A stretch of 25,806 nt of DNA from Smittium mucronatum (taxonomy: Eukaryota > Kickxellomycota > Harpellomycetes > Harpellales > Legeriomycetaceae): contig LSSL01000295.1 of assembly GCA_001953115.1 (NCBI GenBank), positions 1-25,806 of the forward strand, written 5' to 3'. A program made the position numbers and the translations under genes. The notes under the pieces are model-generated. The model was not told the origin of the DNA. It saw only the letters and a program-made list of their open reading frames with translations, and searched no databases. Below are positions 1 through 9,726 of this stretch, in pieces (position 1 is the stretch's first letter; each line of letters opens with the position of its first letter).

Positions 1-541
1 TTGAGCCTACTGAGGTAAAAAAAACCCTTAAATCACGTATATTGGATAAATATGATGTTTCGTAAGATTTTCCGGAAAAATGATTCGGTTTTAAAAACTC
101 ACACATATTATTGAAACCATCCAGAGTTGTTCTGTTATATTTTTTCTCCTTTTTTGATTCGTTTCTGATTACGTTATATATTTTATCCATTTCAACTACC
201 ATTCCATTATTTATTAGAATTCTGTAAATATTACCAGATTTATGTCCAATATTTACAAGTTTTAGAATTTCGCAGTTTATATCATTATTTTCCGTTCTAA
301 TACATTAATCGAAATGTGAAACCTTCAAATAAGTTAGATTTTTTCCATCATAAAATCCCCATAGCATTAACATTTCAGGGCATTTAAATTCGTTTATATT
401 TGTGCAATAGTATACCGAAGACTTGTAATTTTTTAAGTTTTTTGAATATCGTTTCTTCCAGAATTTTATACTTTCCGAGTATTCTAAATAATCTGAATCA
501 ACCCATTTATTTATTGCTAGGGGATTTTTAAGTGAACTCAT
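1..541 (-). pseudogene. MULE/FAR1-like transposase N-terminal part, one in-frame stop, runs off left edge
   Basis: Reading leftward from an ATG at 539-541, 78 codons are open, then a TAA at 305-307, and then the same frame is open for 101 more codons to the window edge, so this is one coding sequence of at least 180 codons with a single stop. Residues 46-80 look like a FLYWCH or WRKY-GCM1 type zinc finger: C46, C54, H76 and, just after the stop, C80. About 14 residues later comes a helical linker (LVNIGHKSGNIYRIL, then DKIYN) that resembles the segment following the zinc finger in MULE and FAR1-type transposases. The catalytic DDE domain would lie to the left of the window. A stop codon (TAA) sits directly before the ATG. 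The family call rests on pattern memory, not a search. The stop makes it a probable pseudogene, although a sequencing error is possible. Confidence 0.5.
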
Positions 542-1104
542 TATTTAAAATTTAAAATTTAACATTCAAATGCCTTCCTTTAATTTTTTCAAAAAAGAGT
601 ATAAAGTTTATAAAAATGTCTTCTAGGTTAAAAGGTGTTTTTTCTTTTCGTGGTATAAATTTTAGTACATTATTATAAAAAATCTAGTAAAAAATTTATG
701 AAGGCTATTAAAAATGAAGAATTTTAAGGTTTTGTATTCATTGGTTGTATTTTATTTTTATTTTATGCTAAAAAATCGCCTTTGTCTTCATTTTTTTTTA
801 AAACTGATAGATTTTTATTGGGAAATACCACAATTTGACTAATTTATTCTAAATTGGTACAATTAAACACAATTTGATCGAGATTTAATCTATTAGACTG
901 ATTTTACAAAATTTGATACAATTTCCCACAAATCGGCCGTTAAATACATTTTAATCTAAAAAAAATCGCAGAGCTACTTTGGGTTTGTTAAGATCTGGAT
1001 TTTTCTCTTGATTTGCAGCTAAGATTTTCTTTTTTATTAAAATCAGCTAATTATGGTAAATTTCTCATCAAATAAAGCATATTTTATAGAAATAGCTTCT
1101 AATT
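542..1104. other. Spacer with scattered CAATTTGA words
   Basis: No gene was seen. Between about 815 and 930 the words CAATTTGA or ACAATTT recur, and TGGGAAAT near 820 is matched by its reverse complement ATTTCCCA near 922. This could be the remains of a terminal inverted repeat, but it is too short to assign to an element. Confidence 0.4.
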
Positions 1105-1290
1105 TTAAAAATTTACTATTAGAGTCAAAGCATTTAATTTTAAAATTGATTTTTTAATTTTGATGGCAGTTTTAGATAATATTGGATAATCATTCATTTC
1201 ATTGGGTATACCGTAAATATCCACAATAGTGTTTATAAATAAAATTTTCAATTCATGTTTATCTTCTACACGAGAAATTACCTCACTCAT
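1105..1290 (-). CDS. Unidentified small ORF, 61 aa
   Basis: An ATG-initiated frame of 61 codons on the minus strand. The N-terminal half is mixed and charged (MSEVISRVEDKHELKI), which is less typical of random AT-rich frames than the other short ORFs nearby. The C-terminal half is lysine- and leucine-rich. No domain, signal peptide or membrane segment is recognised. It lies on the same strand as the transposase relic to its left but 560 bp away. It may be a small gene, an exon or a chance frame, and I cannot tell which. Confidence 0.2.
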   Translation of the reverse strand: MSEVISRVEDKHELKILFINTIVDIYGIPNEMNDYPILSKTAIKIKKSILKLNALTLIVNF

Positions 1291-1554
1291 ATTGAGGCGT
1301 TAAATATCTGCAAAATTAATAAATTTCCATAAAATTTCATGATTTAATTTAATAAAAGCTTCCAATTAAAGCAATATAATCAATCTTTCAGGATATATTT
1401 ATTCTCCAAATTGTATATAATTGATAATAAACTCTAATAAAACTATTTTATCTATTCATTCCTACTTGTTTTCGGTTCTCATAGCTGAAATAAGAATGTG
1501 ATTGTTTGGCTTGAAATAATAATTTAACTGAAGGGGCCTTTCTTCTAGGCCTGA

Positions 1555-1895
1555 TATTCAACTTTTAAGAACCGATTACTTAGCATGTTTTTTTTAATTA
1601 TCCTTGAATTACTGCACTTCTACTACTTTCCTAACGATAATTGTTTTTTTTTGGCTTTTAAAGCAACACTTTTACTTCACCCTTTAATCTGGAAGATGAG
1701 TGTAAAATTATAACAACATATCTTAACAGGAGCTTCCAATTAATTCCCAGAAAAAATTCCCAGAAGATCCCCAAAATATATGAAACCACTTATATGCATA
1801 TTAAATCCAGTTTCCTAGATTTAAATGTTAATGATAGAGCCAAAAAGATCTTTTTACTGTCTGTAGAAAATTTGAAGACAAATGTTTATAAATAA
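1555..1895 (+). pseudogene. Unidentified coding stretch in two overlapping frames (frameshifted or spliced)
   Basis: Two plus-strand frames with protein-like composition follow each other. The first is open from 1555 to about 1711 and contains an ATG at 1585 and the segment LELLHFYYFPNDNCFFLAFK. The second is open from 1662 to a TAA at 1893-1895 (77 codons) and contains PFNLEDECKIITTYLNRSF and later VNDRAKKIFLLSVENLK. The second frame has no early ATG, so an ATG-based ORF search misses it. A one-base shift or a splice between 1662 and 1711 would join them. The second segment reads like the amphipathic C-terminus of a soluble protein. I do not recognise the family. Other possibilities are a terminal exon, entered through the TTTTAAAG before 1664, or a pseudogene. 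Confidence 0.35.
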
Positions 1896-3410
1896 GTTTT
1901 GATATTTACTATAATAAACTTTCAAGATTTAATCGGAGTATAATAAATATACTAAAACTCAAATGAAGAAGTGATTTTTACTTTCATAAACTATTATAAG
2001 ATATGTTAGTTTAAAAGGTAACTATATTCCAAAAAATAAATAAATCAAGAAATCACACATTTTGTTATCAAAAAAAAATATAAGTTCTATTTATCACCTA
2101 AATAAATTACAATCGGTTAGAATGAATCCCAAAAGAAAATAATTTGGGTTTTAAACATAATAAAATTGTTTTTCAATAATAATGATAGATTTTTTGCAGT
2201 TTTAACTACACTTTTTAACTATTTAATTCGAAAAAAATCGAAAAGCGATTCTAAAAAAGTAAATATAATTTAAAAAAAGGTACATTTTAACTGAAAAAAG
2301 CGAATTTAAATTCGAAAAAATTGATGAAAAAAAAATGAAAAAGTCTAATAGAACTCGAAAAAATTATAAAATTATAAAATAATTGAATATATTAACTTTT
2401 TTTTTACTGGGCATAAATAAATATATACAAGATATTCTTTTTGTGCTAAAAGACTAGTAAAATTTTTTATATCTTCTTATAAAGAAAGTTAATATATAAT
2501 TTATTTTTATAGTTTAATTTAGCAATTGCTTTGGAATCCCTAATATAAATTAATGTTTTGTCGATATTATCTAATATATATTAGGATATAAATTTTAATT
2601 TAAGAGAAAAAATTTAAAGCCGATAGCTTCTGTATAATTTTTGTTTGATTATAAATTATAGTTTATATCCATTTTTTACACAATTAAACGCAAAGAAATA
2701 TTAATAAAAAGAAAATTTATCCTAATTAAAACTTGTAGAGATCGAGAGTGCACTTAATAATATATTATTATTATTTTCTAATTTTTGGAGCCACTTTTTG
2801 GCTGTTTTTTCTATTATTATGTATGTTGCCAAGTTGTTATATTATATTATTTTGATATTATAAATATTCAGTAAAAAAAATTAATAATACCTCATTTAAC
2901 GCACATAAAATAAATATTGAGGAAAAAAAATTTCATTAGAAAAAAGTGCTAAAACCAATACCTTTGATAAAAATCCCAGTTGCAGGAAATTAAAAATAAT
3001 GGTGAAATACAAAATAAATCACCTTTATATTAGAGCTTTCATTTTCCTATTCTTCAGAATTGTTGGAAATTTTTATAACACGATGAGCTTTAACCAGATC
3101 CCAAAATCAGTCACATAAAATTAAGTGTAATCAAATTGAGACACGAAAAAATAGGGGGGGGGTGTGAGATATATTAGGATGTAAAATAATAGATTAAATA
3201 AATTTCGATTATATAACATAATTTCTTGTAAAGATTCCACTATATACTTTAAAGTAAGTATCTGGTTTTATATAGGCGTGATATGATTTAAAGGCTTCTC
3301 ATCAAACCATAAGTATTTATTTTAATTTTAAAATATTCACTACTAAATCAATCCACGTCAAACCAATTAAAATGAATACAATAGAAAATAAATAAATGCG
3401 CAAATTTTAA
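1896..3410. other. AT-rich spacer
   Basis: About 1.5 kb without a supportable gene, mostly A/T runs broken by short mixed stretches. It contains a run of nine G at 3154-3162. The last part (about 3100-3410) may include the unrecognisable 5' end of the IS630-like element that follows. Confidence 0.6.
3154..3162 (+). repeat. Homopolymer G9
   Basis: Nine consecutive G in DNA that is about three quarters A+T. It is one of three long G or C runs in the window. Confidence 0.9.
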
Positions 3411-4110
3411 GATACAGAATTTCTCAGATATTCAAGCTTAGAAAAGTTCTTTATCTTCATTGGTGAAAGAAATGTTAATATTCTTATCAGAATAGCTAGG
3501 GGTAGGTGTAAAAGGAGCCAAACTACTATTTTTAAACTTTTGAAACTAAAGAGACCGAATTTTCACGTTATTGGTGGCCTTTTATCTTCAATAATTTTAA
3601 ACTTCAAACAAAAAAAAATTCTTATAAAAGTTGCGAACTCAATAAATGTTTGGATTTCCCAATTAAGGAAGCATTACCAATCGGGATTTCAAAATCAAGT
3701 ATTTTCATAATATCAGATACTTCGCCGTACCAAAAAAGTATAAATTACGTATTTGATATTTATTCTGGGATATAACATCTATATTTGGGTCCCTATTCAC
3801 AGATTTTAAACCCAACTGAAAAATCTTGGAGCGTTTTTAAATAGGAAGATAAGAAAGAATTGTTTGAAGAAACAAAATCACTTCACGAAGGTGACCAAAA
3901 TGATCAATGTGCACAGTTAGAATATGACAAGATGATAATATAATTGCAATATTGGAATCTGTGGGAATTGTATCACCAAATTTCTGCAGAAAGTTTACTT
4001 GGCACATAATCGCATTTTTTCCTGATGAAATTGAATTAAGAGATATGCTAATTGCTCTTAAAAATTATATTTATTACATTATCAATCCATTTTTAAATTT
4101 CTTAATATAG
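3411..4110 (+). pseudogene. Dead IS630/Tc1-mariner-like DDE transposase
   Basis: Three frames carry successive parts of a DDE transposase. Frame A (3411-3710) has FIFIGERNVN, matching the first catalytic motif (usually F-I-D-E) but with Gly in place of the catalytic Asp, then RIARGRCKRSQ and KRPNFHVIGGL, which match the family's R-G-R and N-x-x-V-I-G segments. Frame B (from about 3700) has IISDTSPYQKS, the second catalytic Asp motif, then GPYSQILNPTEKSWSVFK, matching the hallmark PPYSPxxNPIExxWS motif with the third acidic residue. Stops lie at 3773 (TAA) and 3842 (TAG). Frame C (3952-4110) supplies a C-terminal tail. A one-base loss in the T run at 3702-3705 would explain the A to B shift. 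The N-terminal helix-turn-helix is not recognisable. The element is inactive and old. Confidence 0.8.
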
Positions 4111-4689
4111 ATATACTTTTTTCCAAATATAAATTTGCATTTTCTGAATTAGATATCACCTTTTTTAAAATAAAAATTAGTAATTCGTATTTGATAATAC
4201 GTTTACTGAATTAGTTTTATACCTTTTTTGAGTTTAAATGCACTATTTATAATTGAAATTTAGTTTTTACAAATTTCTTCTTATATTTTTTCAATTTGGT
4301 AGTGAAAAAGTGTATAGAAAACCAGTAAATATAGAGCATTATAAACTATAGTTCCACATTTCATAGCCTTTAGGTGCCTAAAATTGCGGTTTGGGTTCTA
4401 AATTAGTGTGATGAATAATTATTTCGATTTATAAAATAAATAGGGATGTTTGAATATTATGATAATAACCAAAATATAACATTGTTTCAAGCTTTTACTG
4501 GATTCATTATTGTAATGTAAAATATAAAATTATTTAGAAATTTATTTTTAAAATACGCGTTATAATATCAATACACTGGTTTTTGGTATGGAACGGATGT
4601 ACTGCGGCGAATTGTGAATACATTTTCGAATAAACATTAATTAGTTGTTTTCAGCACCAATTTACTGAAATCATTTAGAAGTAAAAAGG
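4111..4689. other. AT-rich spacer
   Basis: No gene is seen. CAATTTG near 4290 is the inverse of CAAATTG near 3134. This could mark the ends of the IS630-like element, but eight bases is too little to claim inverted termini. Confidence 0.5.
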
Positions 4690-4712
4690 AAAAAATATAA
4701 TATATTATAAAA
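4690..4712 (-). terminator. Pol III termination T runs after tRNA-Ser
   Basis: On the minus strand, downstream of the tRNA, there is a TTTT at 4709-4712, 11 bases past the discriminator, then a T6 at 4690-4695. RNA polymerase III terminates at such runs, and the second is the stronger one. Confidence 0.6.
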
Positions 4713-4723
4713 TAATATTTATT

Positions 4724-4805
4724 CGTCAGCGGCAGGATTTGAACCTGCGCGGGCAGAGCCCAACAGATTTCGAATCTGTCTCCTTAACCACTCGGACACA
4801 CTGAC
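4724..4805 (-). tRNA. tRNA-Ser(CGA): tRNA-Ser, anticodon CGA
   Basis: This is an 82-base intronless class II tRNA. The 7-bp acceptor stem pairs GTCAGTG with CGCTGAC (one G-T pair), followed by discriminator G. The D stem is TCC/GGA around GAGTGGTTAA. The anticodon stem ACAGA/TCTGT encloses TTCGAAA, giving anticodon CGA (4770-4772 on the plus strand), which reads UCG serine codons. The long variable arm GGGC-TCT-GCCC is diagnostic of serine, and the T arm is GCAGG-TTCAAAT-CCTGC. The variable and T arms closely resemble those of fungal tRNA-Ser. CCA is not encoded, as expected in a eukaryote. All stems are intact, so it should be functional. Confidence 0.97.
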
Positions 4806-5217
4806 CATGAAATTTTAGGTTTAAATAATATATAATATACAAATATTTTCTAAATTAAAAATGTGATAACTATAATAATGTTCATATCGAATACAATAGT
4901 TTTTCGAAAATTTTCGAATGCTATACATTCATTCATTCGTTTGATTTTTTTATATTTTTACTTTCAAAAAAATAACATTTCATGGAAATTATGGTCAGAG
5001 ATTATAATAAAAATTACTCAAGTTGGGAAAGTGAAGGAAGTCTTTATTTTTGCAGTTTTGAAAGATAATATTTGTTAATAAAAATTTTCTATATTTTACA
5101 TAGACAAATAGAAGACCGAATACACCAAATATTCAATAATTGTTATCCCAAAACAACTGATAGCTAAACAACCATCATCAGTAAATATCGAATTTTGCTT
5201 TTTAAAAAAGAAAATGA
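4806..5217. other. Spacer between tRNA-Ser and a basic ORF
   Basis: No convincing gene. A plus-strand 71-codon frame at 4863-5078 is dominated by I, F and L and shows no motif. It could be chance or a transmembrane-like fragment, and I do not call it. Confidence 0.4.
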
Positions 5218-5391
5218 ATTTCATGTGTGGTTCAAACTCATAAGCTAGGAAAATTTACGATAAAACCAAGTAGAATGCTAAAACGGTTGGAAAAAAATAA
5301 AATAATAAGAAACATACTAAATAAAGCAAGCTGGATTCATGACAAACAAATGAAGACAAAACATCAGGAAAACAGACGACAAAAAAAGTAA
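5218..5391 (+). CDS. Unidentified small basic ORF or exon
   Basis: A plus-strand frame is open from 5218 to a TAA at 5389-5391 (57 codons), with an internal ATG at 5275 that would give 38 residues. It is strongly basic and hydrophilic (MLKRLEKNKIIRN, then KTKHQENRRQKK), unlike random AT-rich frames, which are rich in F, I, L and N. It is convergent with RPL22, ending about 85 bp from the RPL22 stop codon. After the TAA the same frame stays open toward RPL22. A small RNA-binding or ribosomal protein such as mitochondrial bS21 came to mind, but the diagnostic bS21 residues are absent. It may be a small gene, a terminal exon or a relic. Confidence 0.25.
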   Translation: MSCVVQTHKLGKFTIKPSRMLKRLEKNKIIRNILNKASWIHDKQMKTKHQENRRQKK

Positions 5392-5475
5392 TATAGCCAA
5401 CATGAAAAAATTATTTATCCCATTTATAAAATAGATTTACAAACACTAAACTTAATAAGAATCAAAATGTTAAAT

Positions 5476-6110
5476 TTATTCAGCAACTTGTTCTTGGTTG
5501 ATGTTGTAGTATTTGAGCTTGTAGGTATTTTTATCGGTAGAAACAACTCTGATCCAATCTCTAAGCTGGTTCTTCTTCAAGAACTTCTTAGTTAGGTATT
5601 TAAGGTATCTCTTGGAGAAATCGATCTTTGAGGTGACGTTGATGGATGAGTTTCCAGACTTGGAGATGATGATGGTGTTGCCCAATTTACCAGCTAAACC
5701 GTTGACCTTAATTCTGTCGTGCAAGTATTTTTCCTAAAAAAAAACCTCAAATTGATCTCTTGAGCCAAAAGTAAAAAAATAAAATAAGGATACTTACGAA
5801 CATGGAGATATCGAGGATCTTGTCACCTACTGGATCGGAAGCATCGATTTTGAATTTTCCCCAAAGCTTCTTTGGTTGAGTTTTTGATCTCTATTTTATT
5901 TTTTAATAAACAATAAAATCAAAGACATAAGATAAATAATATCATATTAAAATTATTGATAATATAAGGTTTCCACAGAGTCTTTCAAAAAATAAATTAT
6001 ATACGCTGTATGTGAGAGTGAAAGGGAATACAGATGCAAAGAAACATAGAAAAGCGATTGAAGTAGGTCCAAAAGTAGAAATGGGAATTTTTACTTACAA
6101 TGGCAGGCAT
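5476..6110 (-). CDS. RPL22: 60S ribosomal protein eL22, three exons
   Basis: Join of 6099-6110 (MPAI), 5798-5890 (31 codons) and 5476-5733 (85 codons plus TAA), giving 120 residues, normal for eL22. eL22 is an RNA-binding protein of the large cytosolic ribosomal subunit, on the surface near the polypeptide exit. Residues 36-47 (EKYLHDRIKVNG) and the basic core KRYLKYLTKKFLKKN (76-90) followed by LRDWIRVVS (93-101) are family hallmarks, and the short acidic tail ends in EQVAE. Both introns are phase 0 and begin GTAAGT, and intron 2 ends in T9-AG. The start is the only ATG that splices in frame and gives the expected Met-Pro N-terminus. No substitution looks damaging. The alternating mix of G/C-containing codons stands out from the AT-rich flanks. 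This is the one clearly functional protein gene here. Confidence 0.95.
5734..5797 (-). other. RPL22 intron 2
   Basis: A 64-bp spliceosomal intron, GTAAGT at the 5' end and a nine-T tract followed by AG at the 3' end. It separates codons 35 and 36 (phase 0). No perfect branch-site consensus stands out. Confidence 0.93.
5891..6098 (-). other. RPL22 intron 1
   Basis: A 208-bp intron, GTAAGT to ATAG, placed directly after codon 4 (phase 0). Its first 100 bases are richer in G and C than the rest. No C/D-box or H/ACA snoRNA signature was seen. An intron just after the start codon is common in fungal ribosomal protein genes. Confidence 0.93.
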
Positions 6111-8118
6111 CTTAGAGTAAGTTTAACTTGCTTTTTTATTAAAAAAGAGATCGGTACAAAGAGTCTGCCGGCAATTTTTGGAAAGAAGGTTTCAAAAAAT
6201 TATAACAAAATTCAACTATCAGTTTACTATGCTAAAACAATTTAGCAAGCTCAATAGAAAATTTTTTTTTTGCTATTTCTATTCGCTATTCAAATGCCTT
6301 AATGCTGTAGATTTCAATATTAGAGCAAATATTCAACCTTTAATATTTCATTTGAGGCTTCAATGTGATAGGGGTATACTTATTCCAATAATCTCACTGG
6401 AATTCATTTTTATCATAAAAAAGTATTTCATCCCAAAAAATAACCAATGAAATGATAAAATGGTTGATCCCAAAAAAACAATATGGTGGTTAAGGCAGTA
6501 AAATAGCAACAGCTTGGAAGGGTAAATAGTTTTACAGTTCTTTTATTGGTTAAATGTTTTTACATTGGCTAATTGTTAAAAAATACGAAACTATTTGTCA
6601 ATTGAATAAATTTATTCAACTGTGATTTATTATTCAAATTGTATAATAATTTACATCCAATTATATCTTTTATCCAAATAAAAGTTCTAATAATTTGTAT
6701 TAATAGGCTATAATTTTTTAGTGTAAAAAAGGCTCCATATATTGTAACGAATTGTAATGTATTATAGCTTTTTTCAGTAAATATTTAAGCCTATTAAATC
6801 ATTCTTAGAAAATAAAAAAATATGACTCCATTATTGGATGAATAATGTATCTGTCTAATTTACTTTACTGTCCATATCTGGGTATAATGAGTTTTTCAAT
6901 GTGTGCTCAATCTCTAGCCAGTGATAGAAAAAATATTTGTTAATTAGTTGGCCAATTCACAATAAAATATCGTGTCATTGCCAATTAAAATTATATATTT
7001 TTTCCGTACCATATCTAAACTTTTAAATGTGTTTAGGGTTAGTATTTTAACGTATACAGTATATCCAGTCAACGGTTGTCTATAATATCTCTATACGATA
7101 TTTTACCCCTTTTGGGTATAAGTATATTTGAGATGTTATTTAAAATAAACTTTCATATGATGTTATATTAGTTCTTATGAGAAACTAAATAAATTCTATT
7201 TGTATGTTCAACAGAAAAACTATTGGCATTTTTTGATTTTGATTTTAAAAGTTAAAATAACTTATGCTGGCTATGATGAATTAATAATTCACAGCATGAT
7301 AAACAATCTCAAAATCTGATCTCAAAAATCGTGATAGCATTTTCGACAAATAAGATTTACTTTTTCAAGCTTCATTCCTAGCTATTTCCTAGGTTGGTTA
7401 ACAAATATATATCAATACTCTACTCAAATTGAAGAGACTTTTCAAAGGTTATAGAAGATTGTTTATTCATTAACATCTGTGCCTAAAACTGAATTTTGTC
7501 CCTATTTAATAAAAAGGTTGATTAATATTCGCTGGTTTCAAAGATTAACCCGATTAAAATTGGCAATGAAATGTTTGTATTGACCAAAAAATGTTGGCTA
7601 CTTTTGTGTCGAGAGCCCTAATAAAGTAAGATTTTCTCGAACCTTCTCTCAAAGGTTTCTGAGCGAATATCTGTATTTTGTTTGAGCATCTAGCGTAAGC
7701 AAATGCGGTTGAATAAAACTATTTATTCAAAGAAAATTATAAAGGCATATCATAATATTCATAATACACTTACGGGAATCCATTCATGCTAATGTTAATT
7801 ACCTTTCGTTATATGAAGCTAAAGGTCCGATAAAACCTTTAGTGCAGTTTTAATCAAACTTAAGTGAATCTTGCGCCTATTATTTTTTTTTAAAGCGCGA
7901 TACTAATGAAGGTTCAATTTTTTCTAGTATACTGAAAGTTTACGGCTATGTGTGTTTTCTAACAATAAAATACTAAATACTAAAAAATTATAATATCCCA
8001 TGTATTTTTTGCTAAAGGATTTCAATTCCAGTATAAAGTGAAATATGCCAGAAATTCAGTGTGGGTTTAATGATTTTTTTTAATATCTGCAAATTTTATT
8101 AATAGGGGACATTGATAT
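6111..8118. other. RPL22 upstream region and long spacer
   Basis: The first few hundred bases must hold the RPL22 promoter (minus strand), but no clear element could be singled out. A 90-codon plus-strand frame at 6178-6450 has no domain and lies over this promoter, so I treat it as chance. From 6.5 to 8.1 kb base composition is mixed and coding-like scraps of 25-40 codons occur, for example a frame starting at 6848, but none is long or recognisable. Confidence 0.5.
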
Positions 8119-8378
8119 TTAAAGAAAATTTCCAAAACTAGGCAGCGAACATGCAAATAGAACTCCTATAAGAAAGTGGCCGTTTAAAGGTCGTTTTTTT
8201 AATACTGATTGCAATACCTCAGATAAATATAATATTTTTCCAATTGGGGGTAGGTTCTAGCCAGGACATCGACCAGCTTTGAGGATATATTTTCATTGAA
8301 AGTATAAAGAGCCCCAATACTGAATTTGACGATTTTAAAATAAATTTCCTGAAAAAAACTTCCCGAATTCAACCCCAT
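8119..8378 (-). pseudogene. Unidentified decayed coding patch in two frames
   Basis: On the minus strand an ATG at 8376-8378 opens 59 codons ending at a TAA at 8199-8201, containing the segment SIGALYTFNENISSKLVDVL. A second frame, open from about 8254 to a TAA at 8119-8121, contains KKRPLNGHFLIGVLFACSLP. A shift near 8240 would fuse them into one plausible soluble domain of about 80 residues. Local G+C is higher than in the flanks. I do not recognise the family. Being broken and isolated, it is most likely a pseudogene fragment or an old transposon piece. Confidence 0.3.
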
Positions 8379-9076
8379 CTATCCATTCTATATTAAGCAA
8401 TGTCGATTATGGCTTTTTTGATTATAAAATACGTTTTCAGTCCCCTTAGCTATACAGAAAGCAATCTTGATTATGTTCTTATTTTTTTTCTTTTAATATA
8501 TTTTTAAACACGGAATCATTAACTTTTTTTTTTATAAAAATCTATTTCATTTCTGAATTTTAATAAAAGTACGGGATCCAGATAGTCTATTATACGATAA
8601 AAAATCACATGATTATAACAAAAAAATTGTCGATAGGGTTCCTTTGGCTTAAAGGAAATATCAAAACTAAAAAGTGATACGTTCTACTCAGATTATAGCC
8701 TCAAGGCTTCCTCCTTTAGTGACACAAAAGCTATGATTAAACTATAAGTATGTGATATCCATTCGTGAAATACATACCTTTGATAACTTTTCTTTCTTAT
8801 TTTGACAATCATTCATATATATACACTATTTTTTTAGGGAAACAGTGATATTTTCAATACCTCTATAGCAAATCTAAAATTACTTGTAGTCGAAATGCAT
8901 TCTTGTTATTTTTAACCTAGAATTAAATTGTGATTTAAATAGAAGGTTTTTTAAAAAAATAATCCCTACGCGATGTAAGAGCTTTAACCTCCGATGACAA
9001 TTAAGTCTGTTAATTAGTTATTCCTACGCTATTGTTTAAAAAAAATGAAACTAAAGATAAATTGAACTTCAACGCT
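8379..9076. other. Spacer
   Basis: No gene or repeat was seen. Long T and A runs alternate with mixed sequence. Confidence 0.6.
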
Positions 9077-9087
9077 TTTTATAACAG
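9077..9087 (+). repeat. Target-site duplication, left side of retroposon copy 1
   Basis: TTTTATAACAG here is repeated as TTTTATAATAG at 9716-9726, on the other side of the element (10 of 11 bases). The repeat abuts the poly(T) run (the poly(A) tail on the other strand) on one side and the element's 5' end on the other, as expected for a retroposed insertion. Confidence 0.65.
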
Positions 9088-9715
9088 TTTTTTTTGTATC
9101 ACGGAATATTATCCTAAGATAACATCATTAAAAACTAATCTAAAATTTTCAAAAAATGAAAAGTGAAAATATTAAAGATCATTATTATAACCACAATAAA
9201 CTCTTTTTCCGAGCTACCAGCTGTGTAACTACTGGAAATGGGTAAAATCTACAAGCATAAAGACCCCCCCCCCATCTGCCATTGCTTCAAGCAGGCTATG
9301 ATTGAGGTTACATGAAGTCGTGAATTAAGCTCATTTTCAACAACAAAAAGTTCAATGAAACGATTAAGCTACTATTAGAGCCTACTTCTAACAGTGTTAA
9401 TAAAATTAGGCTTCTGACTAAACGTGGGATTGATGGACTAGTTATTCCTACAAATAGCTATCAGAAGTCGAGATCCGTCTGACTATCCAAAGATGGATTT
9501 TATGCAGAGAATTTCCAATAATGTTCATAGCTGTTCTGTTCCTTCTGTTTCGAGATTGTACTTCTCTGCAATCTCTGCCCTCTGATCACTGTATGCTGTC
9601 TCCACTACTCCCAAACAAGAATGTTACAAAACATTGTAAATTTTTAGTATAGTGTACTTCGAAAAGCACACTACTTAAGCCCCTAAAGCGCATCAAATTA
9701 TTCCACTCTTAAGGG
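9088..9715 (-). mobile_element. Non-coding poly(A) retroposon, copy 1
   Basis: This 628-bp copy is read on the minus strand, from CCCTTAAGAGTGG at 9715 leftward to a poly(A) tail seen as T8 at 9088-9095. It is flanked by an 11-bp imperfect target-site duplication. It aligns along its length with the copies at 10238, 18904 and 25241, and is the most diverged by eye: the AATAAA near the 3' end has become AATATT, and a C10 run (9264-9273) replaces mixed sequence found in the other copies. It keeps the stem at 9650-9673. No open frame is shared with the other copies. It is more G+C-rich than its flanks. It is an old, inactive insertion. Confidence 0.8.
9264..9273 (+). repeat. Homopolymer C10 inside retroposon copy 1
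   Basis: Ten C (G on the sense strand of the element) where the other copies have a mixed sequence around CTACCGACCACC. This is an expansion specific to this copy. Confidence 0.85.
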
Positions 9716-9726
9716 TTTTATAATAG
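9716..9726 (+). repeat. Target-site duplication, right side of retroposon copy 1
   Basis: TTTTATAATAG, the partner of 9077-9087, directly beside the element's 5' end. Confidence 0.65.

Noticed and set aside
305..307. TAA as a reassigned sense codon (ciliate-like code)
   Set aside because: RPL22 ends normally at TAA with a full-length product, and TAA is abundant in all frames. Simple pseudogene decay explains the transposase stop.
298..324. A 26-bp intron removing the transposase stop
   Set aside because: Its length is not a multiple of three, so it would break the frame that is open on both sides. The donor GTTTCA is also poor.
3134..4300. Inverted repeats flanking the IS630-like relic (CAAATTGA / TCAATTTG)
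   Set aside because: Only eight bases, in AT-rich DNA where such words recur often. No flanking TA duplication could be confirmed.
5218..5391. Identity as mitochondrial ribosomal protein bS21
   Set aside because: Basic composition and an N-K-I-I-R stretch are reminiscent, but the conserved R-x-x-x-K-P and S-E-R-x-R-R segments are missing.
6012..6450. Plus-strand ORFs of 77 and 90 codons
   Set aside because: They lie antisense to RPL22 intron 1 and exon 1 and over its promoter, and have no recognisable domain.
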